In this document: one piece after another, positions 1-8,167 of the stretch
How positions within the stretch are numbered: the first letter of the stretch is position 1
How the letters are laid out: every line of letters begins with the position of its first letter
Assembly: GCA_020847175.1 (NCBI GenBank)
Contig: JADLCM010000052.1
Coordinates: forward strand, 81,014 to 116,519
Direction of reading: 5' to 3'
Length of the DNA stretch: 35,506 nt
Source of the DNA: Phycisphaerales bacterium
GTDB lineage: Bacteria; Planctomycetota; Phycisphaerae; Phycisphaerales; UBA1924
Notes under the pieces: model-generated
Databases searched by the model: none
What the model was told of the DNA's origin: nothing
Seen by the model: the letters and a program-made list of their open reading frames with translations, nothing else
Program-made: the position numbers and the translations under genes

Positions 1-1
1 G

Positions 2-1891
2 CTCCACGGGCTGATCCTGGGCGCTGAGCCCCTGAACTGGGACATGCTCCAGGAGCGTCAGCGGCGCCTGAGGTCCGAGCGCATCGCCAAGCGCACCGGG
101 CGCGGGTTCTTCTGGACCATCCCCATCTGGAACCCGGAGCGCCTGCTGGCGCAATCGGCGTATCTCTGGAGGGCGGTCTGGTCGCGCGTCGGGCTGGCCG
201 TCTGGGGCGTGCTCGTGCTCGCGGCGGCCCTGACCGCCATCGCACACGCGGGCGCGCTGCTGGGCGGCCTCAACGCCATGCTCGACCCGGCCAACCTCCC
301 GGTCCTCGGCCTGCTCTTCATCGGCATCCGTCTGCTCCACGAGCTCGGGCACGCGACGGCCTGCAAAGCGATGGGCGGGCGCTGCACCGAGATCGGCGTG
401 ATTCTCGTCGCTCTGCTCCTGCCTTTGCCCTATTGCGACGCCAGCAGCGCCTGGCGGATGCCCGAGATCCGCAAGCGTGTGCTCGTCTCTGCGGGCGGCA
501 TGCTCGCCGAGGGCGCGCTCGCCGCGGTCGCGGTCTTCATCTGGGTCGCCACCAACGAGGGCACCATCGCGCACGCGCTTGCCTACCAGACCATCATCAT
601 CTCGGGCATCACCACGTTCCTCTTCAACGCCAACCCGCTTCTTCGCTACGACGGCTACTACATCCTCTCCGACCTCGCGGGCAGCCCCAACCTCGCCGGG
701 CGGGCCAAGGAGCTCTGGAGTTACCTGATCCATCGGCGCGCCTTCGGTGTCCGGGGCATGACGCCCCCGGTGGTGCGCGACCGGGGCGAACTCTGGCTCT
801 TGTTGGTCTATGGGCTGCTCTCGCCGCCGTATCGCATGATCGTGGGCATCACCATCGTGATGGTGGTGTCAAGCCGGTACCTCACGTTGGGGCTGGTCAT
901 CGGTGTTCTCATGGCCGTGGCCATGCTGCTGGGGCCCCTGGTCAAGGCCGTGGGGCACGTGCTGGGCGCCCCCGTGCTGGTGGGGCGCCGGGCCCGGGCC
1001 GTTGGGATTTCGCTCGCGGCTCTGGCGCTCATCGCCGCGGGCGTCGGGTTGGTGCCCGTCCGTGCGGGTGCGTATGCGACCGGGTTCATCGAGCCCGCCG
1101 CCCGCCAGATGGCCCGCACCGGCGAAGACGGCTTTGTGCGCGAAGTCCTCGTGCGGGCGGGGCAGCGCGTGCGGGCGGGGGATGTGCTGGCGGTTCTCGA
1201 CAATCCGCAACTTGCCGCCGACGCGGAGGTGAAGCGAGCCCAGCTCGCCTCGGCGATCATTGAACGTGACCGCGCGGCCGCGGCTGGCGCCGCCGAGGCC
1301 CTCGCCGCAGAGGAAAAAGTGCGGGCGCTCCGCGCCGAGATCGCCCGTCTTGACGAGCGCCGAGAATGCCTCACGCTTCGGGCCGAGTTCGACGGGCTCG
1401 TGGGTGCCGTGCGCGGCGCCGGCATCGATCTCGACAGCCTTCGCGGGCGCTTCCTGGCCCGAGGATCGCTCATCGCGACGGTCACCAGCGAGGCGGCGCC
1501 CGTGGTCCACGCCGCGGTGAGCGACCGCGACCGGGCGTACATCTTTCGCGATGACCGCATCGAGCGGGTGCGGGCGAGTGCGCGGGTGCTCGGCCGGGCG
1601 GGGCGGCTGATCGAGGCACGGGCCGAGCGGATGAGCCCCGTCGCCGCCCGTTCACTGATCGACGCCGCCCTTTCGACGGATGCCGGGGGCGAACTTCTGC
1701 TCGACCCGGGCGACCCGGACCGACGGCGCACGCTGGACCCGTACGCCCTCGTGCGTGTCACCCTCGTTGACGCCGAGGGGGTGCGCCCCGGCCAGCGCGT
1801 GCGCGTGCGATTCGAAGCGGCGCCGGCCCCGCTCGCGGCCCAGGTCTGGCGCCGCATCGGGGGCGAACTCTCGAAGAGGTTCATGCCGTGA
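2..1891 (+). CDS. Membrane M50 zinc metalloprotease fused to HlyD-like adaptor (5' partial)
   Basis: The reading frame is open to the left edge, so the true start may lie outside the window; the first in-window ATG is at 44 and residues are numbered from it. The N-terminal half is a multi-span membrane protein with the zinc motif HELGH at 99-103, and a second ligand motif NPLLRYDGYY near 197-206, the site-2 protease (M50) pattern. From about residue 345 it becomes a HlyD/membrane-fusion-type domain: a lipoyl-like half (GFVREVLVRAGQRVRAGDVL), an Ala/Glu-rich helical hairpin and a second lipoyl-like half ending near VRPGQRVRVRF. It probably sits in the inner membrane with the adaptor part in the periplasm. 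It overlaps the SecA-like gene at the stop codon, so the two are translationally coupled. M50-HlyD fusions are known around peptide-export loci; the substrate here is unknown. Confidence 0.85.
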   Translation, partial: LHGLILGAEPLNWDMLQERQRRLRSERIAKRTGRGFFWTIPIWNPERLLAQSAYLWRAVWSRVGLAVWGVLVLAAALTAIAHAGALLGGLNAMLDPANLPVLGLLFIGIRLLHELGHATACKAMGGRCTEIGVILVALLLPLPYCDASSAWRMPEIRKRVLVSAGGMLAEGALAAVAVFIWVATNEGTIAHALAYQTIIISGITTFLFNANPLLRYDGYYILSDLAGSPNLAGRAKELWSYLIHRRAFGVRGMTPPVVRDRGELWLLLVYGLLSPPYRMIVGITIVMVVSSRYLTLGLVIGVLMAVAMLLGPLVKAVGHVLGAPVLVGRRARAVGISLAALALIAAGVGLVPVRAGAYATGFIEPAARQMARTGEDGFVREVLVRAGQRVRAGDVLAVLDNPQLAADAEVKRAQLASAIIERDRAAAAGAAEALAAEEKVRALRAEIARLDERRECLTLRAEFDGLVGAVRGAGIDLDSLRGRFLARGSLIATVTSEAAPVVHAAVSDRDRAYIFRDDRIERVRASARVLGRAGRLIEARAERMSPVAARSLIDAALSTDAGGELLLDPGDPDRRRTLDPYALVRVTLVDAEGVRPGQRVRVRFEAAPAPLAAQVWRRIGGELSKRFMP

Positions 1892-3915
1892 TGGTGCCGG
1901 TCATGACATTGCGGGACGCGCTGGACGGCGCCGGCACGCCGGGGGCCGCCCGGATGTGGGGGGCCTACGCGGGCACTGGGGCGAGGCCCCTTCCCCCGAA
2001 GGGGCTGGATGCGATCTGGGCGCGGGCGCGGGGCGCGGCGGCGCGCCGCCGCGCGTCGCGTTCCGACCGGGCTCGGGCTGAGCGGATCATCGCCGGAGCC
2101 CGCGGTCTCGAGACGCTCTCTGAGCGTGACCTCGACGCCCGGGCCCGCAGCGCGGGCGAAGAAGTGCTGCTGCACCGCGCGCGCGGCGCGGCCCTGGACC
2201 ACGCTGCCTCGCACGTGGTCGAGGTCATTCGGCGCGAAGTCGGCCTTCGCCTCCACCCCGAGCAGATCATGGGCGGCCTGGCGATGTGCGCCGGGCGCTG
2301 CGTAGAGATGGCCACGGGCGAGGGCAAGACCGTGACCGCGATTCTTCCCGCGGCGGTCTTCGGCTGGATGCGCCGGGGTGTGCACATCCATACGGTCAAC
2401 GACTATCTCGCCCGGCGAGACGCCGAGGTCACGGGGCGCGCCCTGGCACGCCTCGGGCTCAGCGTCGGCGTCCTCCAGGATGACACCAAGCCCGCGGACC
2501 GTCGCGAGGCGTACGCCCGCGATGTCACCTACGGGGCGGACAAGCAGTTCATCTTCGACTTTCTCCGCGATCGGCTTCTCAGCCCGATCGACCCGACCCC
2601 CGCCCGGATCACGCTCGACGAAATCGCGCCCGTCGAGGGTCGCTCCGGCAGGTGGACCGCGCAGGTGGTGCAGCGCGGGCTCTTTGCCGCCATCGTCGAC
2701 GAGGCCGACAGCGTGCTCATTGACGAAGCGGTCACCCCCGCGATCATCGGTCTCGACGCGGGGGGCACCTCCGAGGCGCAGCGCTTCCACCGCACCGCCG
2801 CGGAGTTCGCCCGCGCGATGCGCCCCGGCGTGCATTACACCGTGGATGCGCGCCTGCGCCGCGTGATGCTCACCGAGGCGGGCCGGAGCCTTCTCCGCGA
2901 ACGCGCTGAGGAGTTGCCGGCCTTCTGGAGGGGCCCGCGCCGCCGAGAAGAACTCGCCAATCTCGCGCTTCAGGCGAAGGAGCTGTACCGGCGCGAAGAC
3001 GAGTACATCGTGCGTGACGGGAGCATCTGCATCGTGGACGGCTCGACCGGGCGCGTGCTTGAGGGGCGGCAATGGCAGCTCGGGGTGCATCAGGCCGTCG
3101 AGGCCAAGGAAGGCCTCGAACTCTCCGCCGAGCGCATCACCAGCGCCCGCGTGAGTTACCAGCGGTTCTTCCAGCGCTACGCGAGGCTGTGCGGCATGTC
3201 GGGCACCGTCTGGGAGGTCGCCGGCGAACTGTGGCGAGACTACGCGCTCCCGGTCACGCGCATTCCGACACATCGCCCCGTCGTGCGCCGCCTCGCGCTC
3301 GACCGTGTGTTTCTCGATCAACCCGCCCGCGACCTCGCGGTGTCACGGCGCGTCGCCGAACTGCACGCGCAGGGGCGACCCGTGCTCGTGGGCACCCGCA
3401 GCGTCGAGGCCAGCGAACGCCTCGGTGCGATGCTCGCCGAGCGGGCTGTCCCCTGTCGCGTCCTCAACGCGACGCGCGAGGCCGAAGAAGCAGCGATCGT
3501 CGCCGAAGCCGGGCAGCCCGGCGCCGTGACCGTCGCGACCAACATGGCCGGACGCGGCACCGACATCCTGCTCACCCCCCGCACCCGCGAACTCGGGGGG
3601 CTGGTCGTGCTCGCCACCGAACGCAATGACGAGCGCCGCGTCGATCGCCAGCTCTTCGGACGAAGCGGGCGGCAGGGCGACCCCGGCCTCGCGGAGACCT
3701 ACGTGAGCCTCGACGACCGCCTCCTCGTGCAGTCCGGGTCTCGCGCACTCCGGCGCCTCGCCAAGGCACTGCCGCCGGGCCCCCGAACCGCCGTCGCCCG
3801 CGTGCTCCTGAGGCAGGCGCAGTGGGCGGCCTCGCGCGTGCTCGCGGTACGCCGCGCTGAGAGCGCCAAGCAGGATGCGTGGATCGAACTGGCCTTGCAC
3901 GGCCAGACCCGGTGA
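1891..3915 (+). CDS. Short SecA-like ATPase (accessory preprotein translocase motor)
   Basis: The 674-residue product carries the full SecA motor: Walker A ATGEGKT at 141-147, TVNDYLARRDAE after it, the DEAD box at 270-273 followed by SVLIDEA, a preprotein cross-linking region, then NMAGRGTDI and QLFGRSGRQGDPG from 587. Canonical SecA is about 850-900 residues; this one stops soon after the second nucleotide-binding domain and lacks most of the helical wing/scaffold region and the C-terminal zinc-binding tail. About 25 extra residues lie just before the DEAD box. Start ATG 1891 shares one base with the upstream TGA; GTG 1888 and ATG 1903 are alternatives. Pairing with an M50-HlyD protein suggests an accessory motor for a dedicated export route rather than the housekeeping SecA. 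The function is inferred. Confidence 0.87.
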   Translation: MVPVMTLRDALDGAGTPGAARMWGAYAGTGARPLPPKGLDAIWARARGAAARRRASRSDRARAERIIAGARGLETLSERDLDARARSAGEEVLLHRARGAALDHAASHVVEVIRREVGLRLHPEQIMGGLAMCAGRCVEMATGEGKTVTAILPAAVFGWMRRGVHIHTVNDYLARRDAEVTGRALARLGLSVGVLQDDTKPADRREAYARDVTYGADKQFIFDFLRDRLLSPIDPTPARITLDEIAPVEGRSGRWTAQVVQRGLFAAIVDEADSVLIDEAVTPAIIGLDAGGTSEAQRFHRTAAEFARAMRPGVHYTVDARLRRVMLTEAGRSLLRERAEELPAFWRGPRRREELANLALQAKELYRREDEYIVRDGSICIVDGSTGRVLEGRQWQLGVHQAVEAKEGLELSAERITSARVSYQRFFQRYARLCGMSGTVWEVAGELWRDYALPVTRIPTHRPVVRRLALDRVFLDQPARDLAVSRRVAELHAQGRPVLVGTRSVEASERLGAMLAERAVPCRVLNATREAEEAAIVAEAGQPGAVTVATNMAGRGTDILLTPRTRELGGLVVLATERNDERRVDRQLFGRSGRQGDPGLAETYVSLDDRLLVQSGSRALRRLAKALPPGPRTAVARVLLRQAQWAASRVLAVRRAESAKQDAWIELALHGQTR

Positions 3916-4078
3916 CCCTGGCCGCCTCTTTCCCGGGGCGTGTCTGACCCGAGCATCCGAGAACTTCCTCAATCTTCAGGGCACCGGGCTTCATGCGCCG
4001 GCGCACATTCTGCTTCACCTGTAGGCGCGCCCGGCCGACGCCTGTCCCGGCCTGCGCGGGACTCAGCATGTGCCCTGT

Positions 4079-4576
4079 CTACCCCTTCGCCGCCTGGGCC
4101 GCGAGCGCCTCGCCGTCAAGGCGACAGATGCGCCATTCGTCCAGCACGCGCGCGCCGAGCCCGCGATAAAACCCGATCGCGCTCTCGTTCCAGTCGAGGA
4201 CGGCCCAGTCGACGCGTCCGTAGTTCCGCTCGGCCGCAAGGCGGGCCAGCCGGCGCAGCATCGCCGCGCCAAGGCCTCGCCCCCGCGCCGCAGGCAGGAC
4301 AAACAGGTCTTCGAGCCAGAGCCCGGGCTTGCCGACGAAGGTCGAATAGGTCGTGAAGAAGATCGCGCAGCCCTGCGGTTCGCCGTCCACTTCGCCGATC
4401 AGCCCCTCCGCGCACGCGGCGCGACCGGAGTCGTCGCCGAAGAGAGCGCGCGCAAGGTCGTGCTCTGTCGCCCAGACCTCGTGCCGCAAACGTTCGTAAT
4501 CCGCGAGTTCGAGAATCAGTGCGTGCATGAGGGGCACATCCGCGGCCGTCGCCGAGCGCACACGCACGGTGGTCAT
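4079..4576 (-). CDS. GNAT N-acetyltransferase, diamine/spermine acetyltransferase-like
   Basis: The 165-residue protein is a single GNAT domain. The order VRSATAADVPLMHALILELADYE, then a strand with GEVDGEPQGCAIFFTTYSTFVGKPGLWLEDLFV, then the acetyl-CoA pyrophosphate loop ARGRGLGAAML near 106-116, then LDWNESAIGFYRGLGA matches the SSAT-like (polyamine/thialysine acetyltransferase) branch. The acceptor substrate cannot be fixed from sequence. The ATG at 4576 is preceded after 5 nt by a -10-like TAGAGT and has no Shine-Dalgarno, so the mRNA may be leaderless. It is divergent from the cold-shock gene. Confidence 0.88.
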   Translation of the reverse strand: MTTVRVRSATAADVPLMHALILELADYERLRHEVWATEHDLARALFGDDSGRAACAEGLIGEVDGEPQGCAIFFTTYSTFVGKPGLWLEDLFVLPAARGRGLGAAMLRRLARLAAERNYGRVDWAVLDWNESAIGFYRGLGARVLDEWRICRLDGEALAAQAAKG

Positions 4577-4581
4577 GCGCG

Positions 4582-4587
4582 ACTCTA
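4582..4587 (-). promoter_or_regulatory. -10-like element of leaderless GNAT gene
   Basis: On the minus strand TAGAGT is followed by 5 nt and then the ATG at 4576, so transcription would begin at or next to the start codon. Confidence 0.5.
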
Positions 4588-4668
4588 GGCGGCGGCCCGT
4601 GGCGCCCCGTACAGCAGCACCAGGCCCGCACACGTGGTCCGAGAACGCCGTGAACTCTTTTTTTTTTC

Positions 4669-4697
4669 TTGAGCGACGCAACCGGTTTTGGTAATCT
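4669..4697 (+). promoter_or_regulatory. Promoter of the cold-shock gene
   Basis: A -35-like TTGAGC (4669-4674) is separated by exactly 17 nt from a -10-like TAATCT (4692-4697). A run of ten T residues at 4658-4667 sits directly upstream, an UP-element-like position. The predicted 5' leader is about 60 nt. Confidence 0.6.
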
Positions 4698-4762
4698 GGG
4701 CAAGAGAGCGCACGGCATCCCGGAGAAACACCGGGGCGCTGCGCTGTCTGGAGGGCCCGTCC

Positions 4763-5053
4763 ATGCCCGATCCGACACGAACGCAGATCGATTCCCAGCC
4801 CGGAGAGGTCAAGTGGTTTGACCCCCGTAAAGGGTTCGGATTTATCGTCGGGCCAGACGGGCAGGACATCTTTGTTCACTTCTCCGTCATCGACGGCGAC
4901 GGATTCAAGGCGTTGAAAGACGGCTCGCGGGTGATCTACGACGCCTCGTTGACGGACAAGGGCTGGAAGGCAACGCGCGTGGCACGCGATGAAACCGCCG
5001 AGATCAAGGTGATGCCCAGGCAACGCCAGGTGCGGGCCGACCGCGACGGGTAA
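4763..5053 (+). CDS. Cold-shock domain protein
   Basis: The 96-residue protein has one cold-shock domain: GEVKWFDPRKGFGFI contains RNP1 (KGFGFI) and DIFVHFS is RNP2, followed by the usual closing strands. It has an N-terminal extension of about 14 residues and a basic tail (RQRQVRADRDG). It should bind single-stranded RNA or DNA as a chaperone. Start ATG 4763 is chosen because GGAGGG lies at 4750-4755 and the homologous region begins just after; a longer frame from 4688 would start upstream of the predicted transcription start. The gene is monocistronic with its own promoter and a roughly 60-nt leader that could fold (CCGG/CCGG around agaaaca). Confidence 0.93.
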   Translation: MPDPTRTQIDSQPGEVKWFDPRKGFGFIVGPDGQDIFVHFSVIDGDGFKALKDGSRVIYDASLTDKGWKATRVARDETAEIKVMPRQRQVRADRDG

Positions 5054-5126
5054 GCGAGAAGCGGGAATCCCTCGCCGCGATGAAGTCAGCGCGCTCGCGC
5101 GCGGTGGGCGAGCGCGTGAACATGAT

Positions 5127-6197
5127 TCAGCCGGATCCCTCGTCCGAGCTCACGCCCCGCACCCGGGCAGCTAGCTCTCTCTCGCCGCTCGCCCACGCGA
5201 GCGAGAGACGCGGCACGAGGATCGGGCAGGGCCAGTCCGACGCGCCGCCGAGCGCGTGTCGTCCGAGCTTCGTCCAGTCTTTGGCGGTCGTCAGCAGGGC
5301 ATCGGCGCTCCGGCAGAGCGTGCGAACGCTCGCCACGCGCGCGGGCGTGAAGGGTGCGTGATCGCGCAGGACGATTGACTCAACCCGCCCGCCGGGTCCC
5401 GCCGCGGCCCGCGCCTGCGCCAGAAAGGCGTCCGGGTTTCCGATGGCGCACACCGCCGCGAGTCGTTGACCCGCCAGGCTGTCCGGCGAACGCGCCGGCG
5501 CGCCCGCCGGTGAAACCTGCTCCACGGCCTCCCAGGTGTGCGCGCACGATGCGAGAAGGGCGTGCGGCGCGGCCGATGCCAGGCGGCCGGCGAGCCCCTC
5601 CAGCGCCTCCATCGACACATGCTCGACATGGGTGAGCACAATCGCGTGGGCCCGAGCGAGCGAAGGCACACCTTCGCGCAGCCAGCCGCGCGGCAGCAGA
5701 TGACCCCCGAACGGGTCGCGGGTGGCGTCGATGAGCACGATGTCGAGGTCGCGTGCGATGCGACGGTGCTGAAACCCGTCGTCCAGGACGATCACATCGA
5801 TCGCCGCGCCCTCGTCAGTCCCGAACAGTTCGATCAGGCCCTCGGCCCGGTCGGGGCGGGCGACAACGGGCACCCCCGGAAACGCACGTCGGTGCAGGGC
5901 TTCTTCGTCTGATTCCTCGCCCCTGCGCCGTGCATATCCGCGCATGGCGACGCAGGGGCGTCGCCCGGCTCCGAGCAGTTCGCGGAGCGTCCACGCGACG
6001 ACCGGGGTCTTGCCGGTGCCTCCGACCGAGAGGTTGCCCACGCTGATCACGGCGCGATCGAACCGGATGACGCCCCGGCCCGCATCCCAACGCCGGTTGC
6101 GGCGCGCGACTTCGTTGCTGTAGATGCGCTCAGCGAGGCGTCCGAGGGGGCCCCGCAGCGGGCCCGGCGGTGGAGGCGGAATGGACGCGTGCGCCAT
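5127..6197 (-). CDS. lpxK: Tetraacyldisaccharide 4'-kinase (lipid A biosynthesis)
   Basis: LpxK phosphorylates the 4' position of the tetraacyl disaccharide 1-phosphate precursor of lipid A at the inner membrane. The 356-residue length is normal. Visible motifs are the N-terminal membrane-associated segment LAERIYSNEVARRN, the Walker A loop GNLSVGGTGKTP at 54-65, RGY at 86-88 and the diagnostic DDGFQHR at 139-145, followed by DPFGG..LPRG.LRE. Start ATG 6197 keeps the conserved N-terminal helix; it overlaps the 3' end of the upstream membrane-protein gene by about 68 nt. The gene implies that this organism makes lipid A and has an outer membrane. Confidence 0.95.
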   Translation of the reverse strand: MAHASIPPPPPGPLRGPLGRLAERIYSNEVARRNRRWDAGRGVIRFDRAVISVGNLSVGGTGKTPVVAWTLRELLGAGRRPCVAMRGYARRRGEESDEEALHRRAFPGVPVVARPDRAEGLIELFGTDEGAAIDVIVLDDGFQHRRIARDLDIVLIDATRDPFGGHLLPRGWLREGVPSLARAHAIVLTHVEHVSMEALEGLAGRLASAAPHALLASCAHTWEAVEQVSPAGAPARSPDSLAGQRLAAVCAIGNPDAFLAQARAAAGPGGRVESIVLRDHAPFTPARVASVRTLCRSADALLTTAKDWTKLGRHALGGASDWPCPILVPRLSLAWASGERELAARVRGVSSDEGSG

Positions 6198-6576
6198 GGG
6201 CCAGGCTTCCCATCACGATGGCCTTCGCCTCGGCGCGCAGCCGCGCGACCTCGCGCCGACGAAGGCGGAGCGTATTCAGCACGTCGGCCAGGGCGAGGAG
6301 GAGGATGAGGCCCAGGATGCAGACCACCGAAGTCCACGCGATCACGAACGCCTTGGCGTTTGCCGGGGTCACCACCGCGAGCGCGTAGGTGAGCAAGGGC
6401 ACGGCGCACATCATCAGCACGGCGTTGGCGCTGCGGATGCGCCTCCGGCTTTCGGGCATCGGCGCTTCGCGCAGAGATGCCCCGTGCGCCAGCAGCACCA
6501 GCATCGTCAGGATGCCCATGGGGAAGGCCACCCAGGCCGGGGCGAGAGGCGCGGGGTTGAGGGCGAGCACCGTCAT
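6130..6576 (-). CDS. Small three-TM membrane protein of unknown function
   Basis: The 148-residue product has three predicted membrane spans (around PAWVAFPMGILTMLVLLAHG, SANAVLMMCAVPLLTYALAVV and AFVIAWTSVVCILGLILLLALADVL), followed by a basic helix LRLRRREVARLRAEAKAIV and a disordered tail. I do not recognise a named family. The start is set by an ATGA overlap with the maf stop codon (ATG 6576, TGA ends 6573), and its 3' end overlaps lpxK, so maf, this gene and lpxK form a tightly coupled minus-strand operon. A role in the envelope is only a guess from this linkage. Confidence 0.75.
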   Translation of the reverse strand: MTVLALNPAPLAPAWVAFPMGILTMLVLLAHGASLREAPMPESRRRIRSANAVLMMCAVPLLTYALAVVTPANAKAFVIAWTSVVCILGLILLLALADVLNTLRLRRREVARLRAEAKAIVMGSLAHGARVHSASTAGPAAGPPRTPR

Positions 6577-7199
6577 GCGCACGCCTCCGCGGTCGCCAGC
6601 GCCAGGTGCGCTTCGAGTGCGTTCATGGGAAGGCCGACGATCGTCGTGGGGTCGCCCTCGAAGGTGATGGGCCAGCCCGCGGCAAGTCGTTCACCCAGGT
6701 TGTAGGCCCCCGCCTTGCCGCGCCATTCTCCGGACGCGACATAGCGCTCGATGCGCTCCGGGCCGAGCTCGCCCACGGTGACGATCGCGCGATCGACGAA
6801 GATGTCCCGCCACGGCCCCTTCACCAGGGCGACGCCTGTATAGACCTCGTGACGCCCGCCCTCAATGGCGACCAGCGTGCTGCGGGCTTCGCGAGCATCC
6901 CGCGGCTGTCCGATCACCCGCCCCTTATGCACGCAAATCGTGTCGGCCCCGAGCACGATCGCATCTTCAGGTTCGTATTCCGCGCCCGCGCGAGCCTTCA
7001 GATACGCCAGAGACGCCACCCACGAAGCCGGAGTCGCCGCCCACCCCGGGCGCAGTCGCCCGTCGTCCACCCCGGGATCGCGGACCTCGTGAAGCAGCCC
7101 CCCGGCGTGAAGCAACTGCGTGCGACGGGGCGATGTGCTCGCGAGCACCAACCTGCCGCACGCTGGCTTCAGGGCTTTGTCAGACGGTGCGGGGGGCAT
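6573..7199 (-). CDS. maf: Maf-family nucleoside triphosphate pyrophosphatase
   Basis: The 208-residue protein shows the Maf signatures: LVLASTSPRRTQLL (residues 17-30) with the substrate-loop S-x-SPRR, GADTICVHKGRVIGQP in the middle with the metal-binding Asp, then ARSTL, HEVYTGVAL and the C-terminal GKAGAYNLGE...GDPTTIVGLPM. Family members hydrolyse non-canonical or modified NTPs and were first linked to septum inhibition. It is the first gene of the maf / membrane protein / lpxK operon. ATG 7199 lies 6 nt after a -10-like TACACT with no Shine-Dalgarno, suggesting a leaderless transcript. Confidence 0.93.
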   Translation of the reverse strand: MPPAPSDKALKPACGRLVLASTSPRRTQLLHAGGLLHEVRDPGVDDGRLRPGWAATPASWVASLAYLKARAGAEYEPEDAIVLGADTICVHKGRVIGQPRDAREARSTLVAIEGGRHEVYTGVALVKGPWRDIFVDRAIVTVGELGPERIERYVASGEWRGKAGAYNLGERLAAGWPITFEGDPTTIVGLPMNALEAHLALATAEACA

Positions 7200-7205
7200 G
7201 AGGGG

Positions 7206-7211
7206 AGTGTA
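7206..7211 (-). promoter_or_regulatory. -10-like element of leaderless maf operon
   Basis: Minus-strand TACACT is followed by 6 nt and then ATG 7199. Confidence 0.5.
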
Positions 7212-7424
7212 TCGCGGAGCGACGATCGCACCCGTGAACTCCGAGGCATGATCGCGGAGATGTGCGTGCCCGCAGGCGGCTGTGCGGCGCGTGGCGCGTG
7301 CGCGGGGGCCCGCCGATAACCCGGCTCTCCACGGAGAGCGCCGAACCGCGCGACCCCACGCCCGGTGGAGGCGGGCCTCCCAATTCTTCCAGCAGCCCGT
7401 CCACGCGCATTCTGGCCTGGCTTC

Positions 7425-8129
7425 TCACTCGCTCCCGCAGGCTTCGTGATCGACGAACCATCGGAGTTGCCCCGGGTCGGGGCGCAGCCGCGAGAGTGCA
7501 TGGGGCGTGCTTCTCGACACCGCGCCGAGTGCGTCGCGCGAGCGCGCGCCGCCCGCGAACACCGCGACGAGCCGCGCGCGGTTGACCTCTGCGACCGTGA
7601 GCGCCACGACGCCCGGGCCCCGGGCGACAACCGTGCCGGGGGGGGCATCAACCGGGCCCAGTTGCGACGTGCCAAGGAGCACCAGGTCGAGACGGCTTTC
7701 GTGTTCGCCCCGCGACGCCAGCGCCGCGCGCATGTGCGATCCGAACATCGAAGCGTCCCCGACATCCGACGGGCCGGTGATGCGCCCCGCAGGGATTCCC
7801 GAATGGTGCTCGAACCACGCGCGCAGCGTCGCCGCACGGGTCGGCCGCGCGGGTGGGTCGGGCTCTTCAAACACCCACAGGTGGGTCTGCTCCCACGGAA
7901 AGCCCCGCATCGGCGGGTCGTACATCAGGCGCCGAAACACAGGATCGAGGTCGGGTTCAGCGCTCAAGGCGATGTGCACGCTCCCGTACAGACGCGCGCA
8001 CCGGAGCGCGTGCACCAGCACCTCCGCGAGAAGGGCGTCCACCGCCGCGTCCGCGTTCGGGCGCATCACGACCACCCCCGGCAGGACCGGGGCGGCGGGG
8101 TCCGGCGCAAGTTCGTAGCCCTCGTCCAT
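7425..8129 (-). CDS. 6-phosphogluconolactonase-like protein, probably catalytically degenerate
   Basis: The 234-residue protein follows the 6-phosphogluconolactonase/GlcN6P isomerase-like fold: an N-terminal helix with VHIALSAEPDLDPVFRRL, then GFPWEQTHLWVFEEP, then DLVLLGTSQLGPV, LTVAEVNRARLVAVFAGGARSRDAL and a C-terminal LRPDPGQLRWFVDHEA. The usual phosphate-binding SGGSTP is replaced by SAEPDL, the DER motif by EEP, and the GxDGHTAS segment carrying the catalytic residue is absent where LLGTSQLGPVDAPP stands. The frame is continuous, so this is divergence and not a frameshift. ATG 8129 is preferred; an upstream start at 8165 would run to the edge of the divergent thiE start. A regulatory or altered-substrate role is possible. 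Confidence 0.75.
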   Translation of the reverse strand: MDEGYELAPDPAAPVLPGVVVMRPNADAAVDALLAEVLVHALRCARLYGSVHIALSAEPDLDPVFRRLMYDPPMRGFPWEQTHLWVFEEPDPPARPTRAATLRAWFEHHSGIPAGRITGPSDVGDASMFGSHMRAALASRGEHESRLDLVLLGTSQLGPVDAPPGTVVARGPGVVALTVAEVNRARLVAVFAGGARSRDALGAVSRSTPHALSRLRPDPGQLRWFVDHEACGSE

Positions 8130-8167
8130 CGGCGTATTGTGACCCGTCCGAGGCCCAGGGACCACCC

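Noticed and set aside
808..3321. An 837-codon minus-strand frame opposite the M50 and SecA-like genes
   Set aside because: The plus-strand genes carry clear family motifs; the reverse frame is an Arg/Ser/Ala-rich shadow.
7324..7339. A short hairpin GCTCTC-CACG-GAGAGC between maf and the lactonase-like gene
   Set aside because: Only 6-7 bp and no T tract; not distinguishable from chance in this composition.
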